Positions 52,899 to 63,380 of a stretch of 64,000 nucleotides of DNA are shown here, piece by piece (the stretch's first letter is position 1; each line of letters opens with the position of its first letter). A program made the translations under genes and the position numbers. The notes beneath the pieces are model-generated. The model ran no database searches and was not told the origin of the DNA. It saw nothing but the letters and a program-made list of their open reading frames with translations. The DNA is from Trileptium ribeirensis (Eukaryota; Nematoda; Enoplea; Enoplida; Thoracostomopsidae): NCBI GenBank assembly GCA_030248225.1, contig JASANE010026423.1, positions 1 to 64,000 of the forward strand. The letters run 5' to 3'.

Positions 52899-55028
52899 TT
52901 AACTGTTGAATCTGCTCCGAATCTTTAATAACTTGTTCCCCAAAAACCCGAACAGAATTTTTAACGCAGTAATCTTTGGTGTTAAGTGCGACATTTGTAT
53001 ACTGTTAGCTATCCCCATGCCGATGCCTGCCACTGATGCGACACCAGCAAGGGCTACACCAATAAAACGTTTTTGTCTTCTCGGCTCAATAAATGTACAC
53101 GCAAACGGTTTATCCGTACATATGCTTTGCAGTAAAGCCTCATAGAAAGTAGGGTCTATCGACTCTTGAAAATTTCGACTAAATTTAGTTAATGCTTTTC
53201 GTGACTCCTCGTGTAATATTTGATGACCAGTGCAATTACAGTCCTTTGGATTGACTGAAAATCGCACTATATTCTTACAGGCCTCATGTTGTTCGTGCCT
53301 AGTATGCATTAGTATCGGTACATACACTGAATCCGAGGCCGTCATTACCAGGCCTTCTGGGACAAACCCAACTCCCACCGATGGGAACAGATGGGGATGA
53401 AGTTTATTCAACGTTTTGGTTAATGCTAGTTCTGCTGGTGACACCATTAAAAACAAGAACATTAACCCCAGAAATAAATATGAAAGCTTAGATGGTGTGG
53501 TCTTAGTAGAAAGTTTCATTTTATTAGACGAACTGTATTCATTAGTAGCAGTTTTGTCTTGACTCTCTTGCTGGAGGGTGGGCTTCTTTAGTGAAACCAT
53601 GCCTACCAACTGGGGATAGGCTTTTTCAACAAGCAATGAGTTCTGCTTACTAAGAACCTCAAGTTGGCTACGCAGTTTGTCAATCTCATCCCGGTCTTTA
53701 TTATGATTACAAGGTGCCTGCAGCGGCTCAGTTGCAACCTGCCCCACCGTAGTGGTGGCCACAACGCTAGTATTTTTCGGACGACTTGCCATAGGGCCTA
53801 CGTTTGGAATATTTGGACGAGAGCCCGGTGGCAACGGTCGTGGAAAATTTTGTGAGAAATTGCCTCGAGGCTGCATATTAAAATTGGAAGGTCGGTTATT
53901 TTGCCGAGTGGCATTATTTTGATTACCTCTTAACAGGCAGCTCATGGCCATGTGACCCATTCGTCCACAGTTATAACACCGTGGACCCCTAGGAGAAAAA
54001 TTTTCTGATATGTTGTTACCAATAAACGGTCTATTTGGCCGCCTATTTTGATTTGTGCCCAAAGTAGCTGGACGCGAACTGTTATCCCGCCTAGGTCCGT
54101 TATTCCTAACCTGTTGTAATGTATTTGCAATTTCCTTTTGATTTTTAGCCAGTAGCTCCATGCCTTGAGCCACTTTGTGCAATGTTTGATCACGAACTAG
54201 TGTGTTAGTTGTACTAGCAAAGCTCACTGGTGTGGAGTCAGGTCCACATAAAACTGCTTGCATGTCTAAACGCTGCCCCAGATCTTCAGCCTGGCGCAGT
54301 GTATTAGGCATATCACGAAAGACATGCGATTTTATTTCAGGTCGAAGGCCACTGAAAAATCGACTGATAATTTTTCGTTGCAAATTCTCGTCAGTCTCAT
54401 ATGGGTATATGCTCCTACAGGCCTTCTTAATTGCCTTGAGATAGGCAGTCAGTGACTCGCCACTCAATTGCTGGCGCTGTTCAAGCGCCGCTTCGTGGAA
54501 CAAAGACCACTCTGGTGTCAACAAAGCATTCTTTAACGCCCGCACCAGATCATTATAGTTTCTCTTGGATGCATCCGGTAGGCGGTCATATGTGTCCTTA
54601 GCTCTATCTCTTAAGTATGCCGGCAGAACTTTTAACTTCATGTTATCATCAATTATTCTTGCATCACAAACCAAATTAAAATTTTCAAGCCAAGAGTTAA
54701 AATCTTGACCAGTAAGATCTCCTCGGAAGGGCTTGATGGTGAACTCATTCTCATTGCCCAACCGAACTCGCTGTGAAATCTCGTCAAAATCATTAGAAAG
54801 ATCCTTCAGACCATTATCAAGCCTTGAAGCTAGATCTTTTATAACATGGTCAAGCTGACCAATATTTTTCACCAATGTATCCATAACCTCAATTTCAGCT
54901 TCTGTCTCAAAAAATGAATTTTCGTCTTCGTCGTCAGTCGGCTCTAAATTAGCCAAATGTGCACTACGTAACTTGTAAACAGCCGTACTTTTGTTAACTT
55001 TGAGTAGTACTAGTTTTTTATAGTTCAA
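52899..55028 (-). CDS. Gag-Env fusion polyprotein of element B, 709 aa
   Basis: One uninterrupted frame covers all of gag and the start of env. Residues 90-260 are the retrotransposon gag/capsid domain (F-R-G-D-L-T-G-Q-D-F-N-S-W-L at 101-114). A CCHC knuckle is at C351, C354, H359, C364, then an Asn/Pro/Arg-rich stretch. A short coiled coil is at about 445-470. A hydrophobic signal/anchor segment (515-532) follows an internal Met at 504. The cysteine-rich env N-terminus is next, with a furin site R-R-Q-K-R at 650-654 and a fusion peptide from 655 (F-I-G-V-A-L-A-G-V-A). The env phase then shifts. Gag packages RNA and Env fuses membranes; in known relatives they are separate products with pol between. 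The start is the first ATG after the primer-binding site, 34 bp downstream of it. Confidence 0.88.
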   Translation of the reverse strand: MNYKKLVLLKVNKSTAVYKLRSAHLANLEPTDDEDENSFFETEAEIEVMDTLVKNIGQLDHVIKDLASRLDNGLKDLSNDFDEISQRVRLGNENEFTIKPFRGDLTGQDFNSWLENFNLVCDARIIDDNMKLKVLPAYLRDRAKDTYDRLPDASKRNYNDLVRALKNALLTPEWSLFHEAALEQRQQLSGESLTAYLKAIKKACRSIYPYETDENLQRKIISRFFSGLRPEIKSHVFRDMPNTLRQAEDLGQRLDMQAVLCGPDSTPVSFASTTNTLVRDQTLHKVAQGMELLAKNQKEIANTLQQVRNNGPRRDNSSRPATLGTNQNRRPNRPFIGNNISENFSPRGPRCYNCGRMGHMAMSCLLRGNQNNATRQNNRPSNFNMQPRGNFSQNFPRPLPPGSRPNIPNVGPMASRPKNTSVVATTTVGQVATEPLQAPCNHNKDRDEIDKLRSQLEVLSKQNSLLVEKAYPQLVGMVSLKKPTLQQESQDKTATNEYSSSNKMKLSTKTTPSKLSYLFLGLMFLFLMVSPAELALTKTLNKLHPHLFPSVGVGFVPEGLVMTASDSVYVPILMHTRHEQHEACKNIVRFSVNPKDCNCTGHQILHEESRKALTKFSRNFQESIDPTFYEALLQSICTDKPFACTFIEPRRQKRFIGVALAGVASVAGIGMGIANSIQMSHLTPKITALKILFGFLGNKLLKIRSRFNS

Positions 55029-55061
55029 CCCAAGTTCTTTTAACCCGACTAAGAAAATCGG

Positions 55062-55079
55062 ATCTCGGTGGGACCTCCA
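55062..55079 (-). promoter_or_regulatory. primer-binding site for tRNA-Gln, element B
   Basis: The plus strand reads ATCTCGGTGGGACCTCCA, equal to the last 18 nt (with CCA) of animal tRNA-Gln(UUG) as I know it. It lies 2 bp from the LTR edge, the usual retroviral spacing. Confidence 0.88.
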
Positions 55080-55081
55080 AC

Positions 55082-57176
55082 TGTAGCGAAGCGAGTCCTA
55101 ATGGGTATAAAATTCTTCAACTTTCCAACGATGACCTTGTGTAATGGTAGCACTCAGAACCTAGGACTTCACTTACTACACAAATATAATAAGCACCTAA
55201 CTTAATATTACTAAGATAAATAATAGTACGGCAATAAGGTAATGAATTGTTTGAATTGACAAGGTGGATCTAAGGATCTAAATAATAAATTAATATTACT
55301 CGAGCAAACTTTATGAACCACAAGGTGGATCCTCCGATCCGGCCTAAGCTTTGACTTAAGCTTAGCTCTACCTAGTCAATATTTTATCGGAGCACCCCTG
55401 TGCTCTCAACGAGTGAACCAATTTTAGGAGCAGCCCTCACCAAATTTTCGGAGCACCCCCGTGCTTTCAAAGAAAATTTTTGGAGCAGCCCGTCTGCTCT
55501 CAATAGCCCAAGAAAATGTGGAGCACCCCGTGTGCTCTCAAAGACCCACTAGTAAATGGAGCACCCCTGTGCTCTCAATAGTAAATTTTGGAGCAGCCCG
55601 TCTGCTCTCAATAAACCCCAAATTTTTCTTAAACTCGGAATCAGCGCTAAGTCTTAGCTTTATGTAACTACTGCCTAGCTAGAACAGTGTTAGATAACAA
55701 GGTGCCGTGTGGCAGTTAAGCTAAGAAATAAAATTTGAAATAAAAGACACTTACTCTGAGATCTCCGATCGCGACTGACTCTGCAAACTAACTGCTGCAG
55801 CTAATTCTGCAGTCGATGGCAGCAACTGTCTCGCTGATCGAACAAAATCTGAGTTTAAATACCCTAGAATCTGGGTTAACGACGTCTAAATAGTAAGCTG
55901 TAATTCTTAGAAATTGAATAAATTTTAAATCGTTGCTAAAAATATCTTTAAATAATTATTACCACCCAGCAACAACACACCAAGCTTGACATTTTAAACA
56001 AATATAATATGCTGCAGCATTTTCAATAATACAGTAAATCAAAAGTTTTTTGCGACACAAAATCCTGAAGCTATTACACACGTTTCACAAAATCTTTACA
56101 GTTGCTGCTGCAGATCAGCATCAAAAGTAATAATTAAAATAATTATAATTTTAAGCTTGATATTTTAATACGACAGAAAAATTTGCTTAAATTCGACGCC
56201 CTGCACGGGCACCTTGTAGACTATAACAAATCTCGCAAGTCGCAAGAACCGATGTAAAAATTGGTAAAACATATGCCAAATATTTATGTTTATCTCAAAT
56301 TCGCGAGCACCGCAATGATAAATCGTAGACTTCCATAATAATTCTTCAATTTTGGAGCCGCCGGTCGTGTCTGAAGAAATAGTTTTAGTGAGTCTAAAAC
56401 CTGCGAAAGGCTCCAATAAGACTACGCTGTCACTTTAAATCCATCGTCTTATAGTAATGCTTGCAAAAACTCTATGCCTTTCCGCCGACATTAGGTGAAA
56501 GGTTGAATCTGATAAGAGGTTATACACATTATGACTCACAACATACGAAACAATGAAACTTATATTTTACAGAAATAAAACTCTAGAAACTTCAAGATAT
56601 CAGCTGCACTTTTTTCCGCAGATGTATGTCCGATACGAGAAGGATTCAGTCTTCCACGTTCAAGGTACCTTTTGCAGTCAGTGTAATGCCGATAAGTATA
56701 CTTATAGCTCAGATTTTTTATGCAAAAATATTTATGTTAGTACTCCGCGGTACCTGCAGAAAAATATCGATCATCAACACATTGTTTAGTTTATAAACAA
56801 TTCAATAAAAATGTTTCGTTGTTTGACAACAGTTACATATATCAGTTTTTTTGTAAAATTTTTTCATGTGGCAAATCTGGTTTTTTATCAACTGCAGTAA
56901 AACAAAAACAATAAACATTAAAATCAATTTAATTGATCATCTATCATGTTCATTTATTTGTGACATGAAACTTCGGACAGGTCAGGTAGGTGGAGCACGG
57001 AGAAATGGTCTCCCCTTCTCATTTAGCGTTTTCAAAAATTTAGTGCATTCCCAATACCATTTTAGAACAATTTTCTGTCGTTGAGTTCCACAGAGAGCAT
57101 TTTACCAGCTGCATATTTGTTTCGTATTTTCAAAACGTTTGCGATGAAGCGAATAACTCAGACACACTTTGTTACA
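55082..57176 (-). repeat. 5' LTR of element B (2095 bp)
   Basis: Direct repeat of 48576-50688. Unusually long for a Metaviridae element. It contains the same hairpin array (55387-55615) and the same tRNA-Gln-like block (about 55130-55160). Confidence 0.95.
55387..55615. repeat. hairpin array in the 5' LTR of B
   Basis: This is the counterpart of 48888-49115, with the same GAGCAC/GTGCTC and GAGCAG/CTGCTC alternation. One unit is truncated (AGCAGCCCTCACC near 55430) and one has a wobble (GTGCTT). Confidence 0.88.
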
Positions 57177-57541
57177 TAAGTCTAAGATTTATATCTTATG
57201 TAAGACATTTAGGCTAAGCTTAAACCCAAGTCGAGCCTACCGCCCCGACACCTCGCACTGAAGGCTTGTTTCAATAAAGCAAGGTTCGACTCCTAAAGGC
57301 GTGAATCAATGAAAATACATGTCCCGTCCAATCGTTACTCTTTTGTTACATTTCCTGACCATATGTGCGGTTGATATAAAGCAAATAATAGAAAAAAGTG
57401 CCACAATATTTAGCTTGTAAATAGCTTTAATTTAGCATTTCTACTCAGACTACAGTGGAAAATGATTAAAAAGAGTTTGTAACCATGCAATCTGGCTCTC
57501 AGCATAAGTTGATCGTTTTCGCTTCGCTTGTAAATGTATAT
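57177..57541. other. spacer right of element B
   Basis: Contains an isolated B-box-like GGTTCGACTCC near 57288 without a matching A box. No gene. Confidence 0.4.
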
Positions 57542-58224
57542 GGGAGACTCTAATCCCGTCAGTTCAGTTTGTCAGTGTAATCCCGACTCTGCTAAGGTGA
57601 ATTCCCTATTTTCTGATATTAGATGCAAGCTGTCAGTATAAACCTTTACCGAGTTGTGTATATATGTGTGATTCATCGTTAGGTTCAATTGTGTTTATTT
57701 TTCTAGGCTTTTTTAATATCTTTTATAGCTTTATACAAATAATTATTAAAATCTCAAATAAAAAATGAAGAGCTGCGGCCCGAAAACTAAGCTTTGCAGG
57801 ACATTTTAGTTTGAAGTTGTAGCAAAAGGTAGGCTTATTTGGTATCGGCAGACCCGCCGGGATGTTCTGAATCGAGTGGTAAGCTTTTTGAAATTAAATT
57901 TACTGTATATCATGTAAAAATTGCATTTTTTGAATTGTTTAATCCCGACACTTGTAGTATATTCCCGACACTAGGTCGGTTTATACCCGACACAATAGTT
58001 TAATCACGATAGTTCAGTTTAAATAACTCAAAACTATCTTAGAAACGAATAATCCTCTCTGATGGGGCATTTTTGACATCTGCTGCAACGGAAATTGGTC
58101 CCTTTATCTGTTAAGATTCCTTTTCCTTTCATGTGTAATGCCTAGTAGTTGTACAATCCCTCCATGCAGCATGTGACATAACATGCCTTTTGCATAAGAA
58201 CGTTCTTGTAAATTCTTATGGCTT

Positions 58225-58569
58225 AAGGCGTGTTCACACGCTCAAACTTTTTGCTCAAATTTTGAGCTCAAAATTTCAGCTCAAAATTTGATCAAATTTT
58301 GATCAAAATTTGACGGTAATTTTTAACGAAAAAATTGCGATATTTCAAAATTTGAGAACAAAATTTCAGCTCAAACCTTTTCAAGTAAAGAATCTTGACG
58401 GTGATTGGCTACAGGAATACCTTTGAAAAGTTTGAACAGTGCTCAGACATTCAAACTTACCAAAAATGCAAAAAAGATGCTTTCAAATTTTGAACAAAAT
58501 TTGATCAAAATTTGAGCTCAAATTTTGATCAAAATTTCAGCAAAAAGTTTGAGCGTGTGAACACGCCTT
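58225..58569. mobile_element. MITE with long inverted ends
   Basis: Left AAGGCGTGTTCACACGCTCA and its complement on the right (ending 58569) continue through AACTTTTTGCT. The interior is made of TTTGATCAAA and TTTGAGCTCAAA palindromic words. The 345-bp element can fold over much of its length. Confidence 0.85.
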
Positions 58570-60960
58570 GAGAATTATTCTAGAAAATTTTGCGAAACGT
58601 TTTTGTGAGAAACTGTGTAAAAAAACTTGCATTCTATATTTTTACTATTACGCCTCTTGACCAAAATTAATGTATTACAATAAAATATTATATATGAATT
58701 TGTTTGTCTGTACTAAAATATGTGTTGCAAATTTATAAACACGTTCTCGAGACGTTCCAGTTTTGATTTAAACTTTCACTTTCAATTAATTGCGATTGCT
58801 GACAAAGTAGTCTTCAACTTCGAAAACCTTTTGTAAGCTACAAAATCTTGTAAGGGTCAAACTTCGTTTCCCGTAAGGCACAGTTCATCCTTCTCTGGTT
58901 TGTCGATAGGATCAAAATTTTACTTCTGGGCTTCGAGCTGGGGCCCCACAGTTCCAACCTGGGGGAACCAAAAAACCCTTGTGATATTCCGCGAAATGAA
59001 CTGGAGGGTAGATGTTCTTGATGTCATTTCAAAATACCTGAGGGAAGACAAAATTTAGCTTCGGTTTATGACCTGAGAGAACTGCTAAAATCATGCGGAA
59101 GCTCGAAATTCCTTGTGGTTCCGTTACAGTTCTAAGGTACTAACAATCAGACAAATCTATTGCTTTCTATATTTGTTGCATTGTGTTTTAAGTTTAATAT
59201 GTGCATATTTTAAAAATTCTATGATATAAATTAATCGCCATAGTTCTTAAGGTGACATATTTGTCACAGCGGGCAATTCAAATGGATGCACTAATCGAAG
59301 TTTGTGGCGAAGCGTGAGTTGTTATTGTTTCGAATTGGAAAATTCGTTAGGGACCCGAGCAACAGCTACCATACAGCGTAGTGGCTAGCGTACAAGGCTC
59401 GCACCAAAACAATTCAGGTTCAACAGTTTGTTCATGCTGTACGAAATACGCATCAGTTTTAGAAGAAAAGAGTTAATAGAAACGCATCGTTGCACTTCTC
59501 ATGACATCTATGATATGTTTGTATAACAGAAGGAATAATCGAGTACGTTCTGGTCCAGGCTGTAAATGGTGTCACATAGCTCATATGCTCATTTAAGCTT
59601 TTGGATCTTGTGCTGTTTCATTTAGCTCATGAATAAGGATCAAAAAGATCACAGCACGATAATTTTTAAAACAGACGTGGACATTGCTCTACCGTTTTTA
59701 CTCCACATCATTATAATGCATTAAGGAAAATTCGCACTAGGGGCCGAGCTAGCACAAATAGTGCGTCTTTGCATTCAACTTACGTGTTTTCATATCTTGT
59801 CTAAACTACATAACATGCTTGGAGGATGCCGTCTTTGTTTACAACACAGATTTTTATCCCTCACTAATTGTATTGTTGCCAAAAATTGTGCCAGCGGCCC
59901 CACCACCTACCCTGAAAAAGTCAGTAGCTGAGCCGGTTTAATCTTTACTTCAGAGTTGTTTAACGTTTCCAAGATTGCAAATAAAGCAAAACGTCAAACG
60001 CACTATGCATGAGTCAACTTAGCTGCTGAAAGCTTCTTTTAAAGCTGTTTCTTAAACTACACTATGTACAAAGCGCTGTTAGAAAATAAAACAGTCATTG
60101 CAATAGCCAATTTCAAATTCGAAAAATTTCATTGGCTAATACAAAGCGACTAATTGCAAACCAGGTTAATTTCTCTTCGCTAAACACAATGCACCTATTT
60201 GCTGTTTGGCCGTGAATTCGTTTGACAACGCATAACATGGCAAGTTTCATTCCGCATTTTTTTGTTTATGTATTTTACGTGTAGTTCGAGAACATTACAT
60301 GTGATGTGCAGCTTTTAAAACACAGAATGGGGGAATTTTCGTTCGACAATAAATTAAAAATTTTCCACTTCAAACATCAAACGGCCACAAATCGGTTATT
60401 GTTTTTGAAGTAATCGCTAATAGGGCAATTTTTTGTTTCTTAACGTTTTGGATGTGTTGCCCAAAACACCAATTTTACGTTCTCTTGTATGTTGACGGAT
60501 GGCTGGTACGCCGAACCAGCGATCGCCAATCGTTAGTGACAGAAGGGGGCGCAGCTTATGTTTGCTCATGCACTACACTACGTGACCGATTTCTGCAGGA
60601 CAAGAACAATTCCGAGCAATAACAAGCTTTTCTCCATATTTTTTGCTTAATTCGTTACTGTACCTTTAATAAAACTTAATACGCGCTGGAAGGGAATGCA
60701 TTTTTAACTTGTTAATAGGTGAAACATCCGGAGGAAACAAATGACGAGCTTTAAACCACATGGATTTCTGCCGTCAAGCCATAGGCATGGATTATGCTAG
60801 TCGTTATCAAAATGCTAAGTTTAAAATGACACCCGTTGTCATAACATCAAATGTTACTAGACATGTACACTGGGACTGCTTGGAGATCATTAAACTATCT
60901 CACTAACTACCTACCCAAACGACAGTGTTCCTTTATATAACTTGTCGCTGTGCCGTTAAA
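58570..60960. other. interior of the CCCGAC element, no genes seen
   Basis: AT-rich. A tRNA-like fragment (GACCCGAGCAACAGC ... TAGTGGCTAGCGT) at about 59347-59425 shares its start with the fragment at 40535-40600. Confidence 0.4.
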
Positions 60961-61091
60961 GTCTTACTGTCGAGATTAAACAATATTGTCGGGATTACCT
61001 GTACGTGTGTCGGGATTTTCCTGAAAATTCCTGTATATTTGTGTGCAAATTAAAACGACTTTTAAAATCGTCGGGATTAGCCGAGTCTCCG

Positions 61092-62132
61092 ATATATTCC
61101 AACAGATACGGCGACTATGATTGCACCCATCCTCGCGTCAATAGCGAAATCTATAAACAACATAAGCAGCGTAGAGTAGCCTTTGTTTAAAACATCTAAT
61201 ACTAATGTCATGCTTAGTCTGATAACGTAGAAAATATTGTCACAGCCTGGCGGATGAGACAAAAATAAAACAAGATTTTAGTTTCTGTGTAAGTTTAAAT
61301 ATGGTACCTTCTTAATTAGTATAAAAATAAAAGGGAGCGAATATAGCGAGCCTGGTTTCATCAAATAGCGCATAATTGTGCAAAAATGATTTCTATAGTA
61401 CTGTATCACGCATAAATATTCACCACAGATTGACGGATTTTCGAATTTTTCATTGCTAATTTGACGCGTAGTGAAATGTAGTTGTGCACCTAGCTTTGTG
61501 TTTGCGCTGCTCTAACTATCTAGTATATACCTAAATTCTCGCAAACCGACACAAATGTTAGACTTTTGGATTCTGGCTATTTACAGTCACCCAAAATTTT
61601 ATATTATAACTCTTGCGAGAGGCATGGCATCGGAGAGGCCGCCATGCAGAATCCTCTCATCGACGGCGCACTCTCATTTTCTCAACTCTGGCAGTAAATT
61701 GTTTCGCAATGTATGCTGCTGTAATTGTGCAACGTTTTGTGCTGAAACGTCAATAGAGATAACAAAACCTTGGCTGTTCATCATGCACGCAACGTTTATT
61801 AACATGAATAGATGGAAAAAATTATATTCCACCAAGTACAATTAATATGTCTATCTGCGGAAAATTATGTATTCGTTTTATCCATTACAATTCAGAAATT
61901 TTTCCGATAACACAGCTGTGTGCCTATACAAAATTCATTAAAATCTATATATATCAAACGCACAAATTTGAATATTGGGATGAACGAGATTTAAGGTTAA
62001 ATCTAGTCTTCCCATTATTTTAACCACCACATTGGTTTTGTACCGCTAAACAGCGCTAACCACCACCATACTATAAAACTAAACTCCTACAGAATTAAAC
62101 AAACTTTTTCTACAGTATTGAAATAATATTAG
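61092..62132. other. intergenic, nothing recognised
   Basis: A 96-codon plus frame (61555-61845) is unassigned. Confidence 0.4.
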
Positions 62133-62450
62133 AGCGCTCTATATCTTTTATTGCTGGTTGAGACATTCATATGGTCGACTGAAAAGGTCCCAGTGAGTGC
62201 TTTGTTTTAAAACTCATTTAGTGCGTTAGAACCCTACTAGCGCTCTATATCTTTTATTGCTGGTTGAGACATTCATATGGTCGACTGAAAAGGTCCCAGT
62301 GAGTGCTTTGTTTTAAAACTCATTTAGTGCGTTAGAACCCTACTAGCGCTCTATATCTTTTATTGCTGGTTGAGACATTCATACGGTCGACTGAAAAGGT
62401 CCCAGTGAGTGCTTTGTTTTGAAAGTCATTCAGTGCGTTAGAACCTACTA
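62133..62450. repeat. satellite A, three 106-bp units
   Basis: Units start AGCGCTCTATATC at 62133, 62239 and 62345 and are nearly identical. The end of each unit (AGTGCGTTAGAACC...ACTA) is shared with satellite B. Confidence 0.95.
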
Positions 62451-63380
62451 GTTAGTGCAAATTTTTCAAACTACCATGCTACTATAGTTTCATTAGTTTT
62501 GAAAGTCATTCAGTGCGTTAGAACCTACTAGTTAGTGCAAATTGTTCAAACTACCATGCTACTATAGTTTCATTAGTTTTGAAAGTCATTCGGTGCGTTA
62601 GAACCGTACAAATTAGTGCAAATTGTTCAAACTACCATGCTACTATAGCTTCATTAGTTTTGAAAGTCATTCAGTGCGTTAGAACCTACTAGTTAGTGCA
62701 AATTGTTCAAACTACCATGCTACTATAGTTTCATTAGTTTTGAAAGTCATTCGGTGCGTTAGAACCGTACTAGTTAGTGCAAATTGTTCAAACTACCATG
62801 CTACTATAGTTTCATTAGTTTTGAAAGTCATTCTGTGCGTTAGAACCGTACTAGTTAGTGCAAATTGTTCAAACTACCATGCTACTATAGTTTCATTAGT
62901 TTGGAAGGTCATTCGGTGCGTTAGAACCGTACTAGTTAGTGCAAATTGTTCAAACTACCATGCTACTATAGTTTCATTAGTTTTGAAAGTCATTCGGTGC
63001 GTTAGAACCTACTAGTTAGTGCAAATTGTTCAAACTACCATGCTACTATAGTTTCATTAGTTTCAAAAGTCATTCGGTGCGTTAGACCGTACTAGTTAGT
63101 GCAAATTGTTCAAACTACCATGCTTACTATAGTTTCATTAGTTTTGAAAGTCATTCAGTGCGTTAGAACCGTACTAGTTAGTGCAAATTGTTCAAACTAC
63201 CATGCTACTATAGTTTCATTAGTTTTGAAAGTCATTCAGTGCGTTAGAACCTACTAGTTAGTGCAAATTGTTCAAACTACCATGCTACTATAGTTTCATT
63301 AGTTTTGAAAGTCATTCGGTGCGTTAGAACCGTACTAGTTAGTGCAAATTGTTCAAACTACCATGCTACTACATTAGTTT
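62416..63380. repeat. satellite B, twelve ~80-bp units
   Basis: The unit starts GTTTTGAAAGTCATTC, then GTGCGTTAGAACC, ACTAGTTAGTGCAAATTG and CATGCTACTATAG. Twelve copies of GTGCGTTAGA or GCGTTAGA are present. Frames through it are repeat translations. Confidence 0.95.

Larger units (their letters stand above)
48576..57176 (-). mobile_element. retroelement B: LTR element with gag-env-protease and no RT or integrase
   Basis: Two long LTRs (48576-50688, 55082-57176) enclose 4393 bp. Read on the minus strand the interior is: primer-binding site (55062-55079), gag fused in frame to env (55028-52899), rest of env (52896-52129, 51952-51551), protease (51444-51025), then a purine-rich CAGGGATGG before the 3' LTR. 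RT, RNase H and integrase are absent, so this copy could move only with help. LTRs begin TGTA and end TACA. The outer flanks (ATTCT left, TAAGT right) do not form a target duplication. It is the same lineage type as element A by gene order and envelope, but clearly diverged. Confidence 0.9.
57542..61091. mobile_element. putative DNA element with CCCGAC subterminal repeats
   Basis: AATCCCGAC-type words cluster on the left (about 57553, 57581, 57941, 57963, 57987). Their complement GTCGGGATT clusters on the right (about 60989, 61008, 61070). Outer ends GGGAGACTC (57542) and GAGTCTCCG (61083-61091) are inverted. No transposase frame is visible inside. The target duplication is unclear (ATAT on both sides is possible). 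A MITE is nested at 58225-58569. Confidence 0.45.

Noticed and set aside
59347..59425. tRNA gene
   Set aside because: Only an A-box-like core is recognisable; it resembles a SINE fragment shared with 40535-40600.
62740..63015. 91-codon plus-strand frame with repeated residues
   Set aside because: It is a translation of satellite B.
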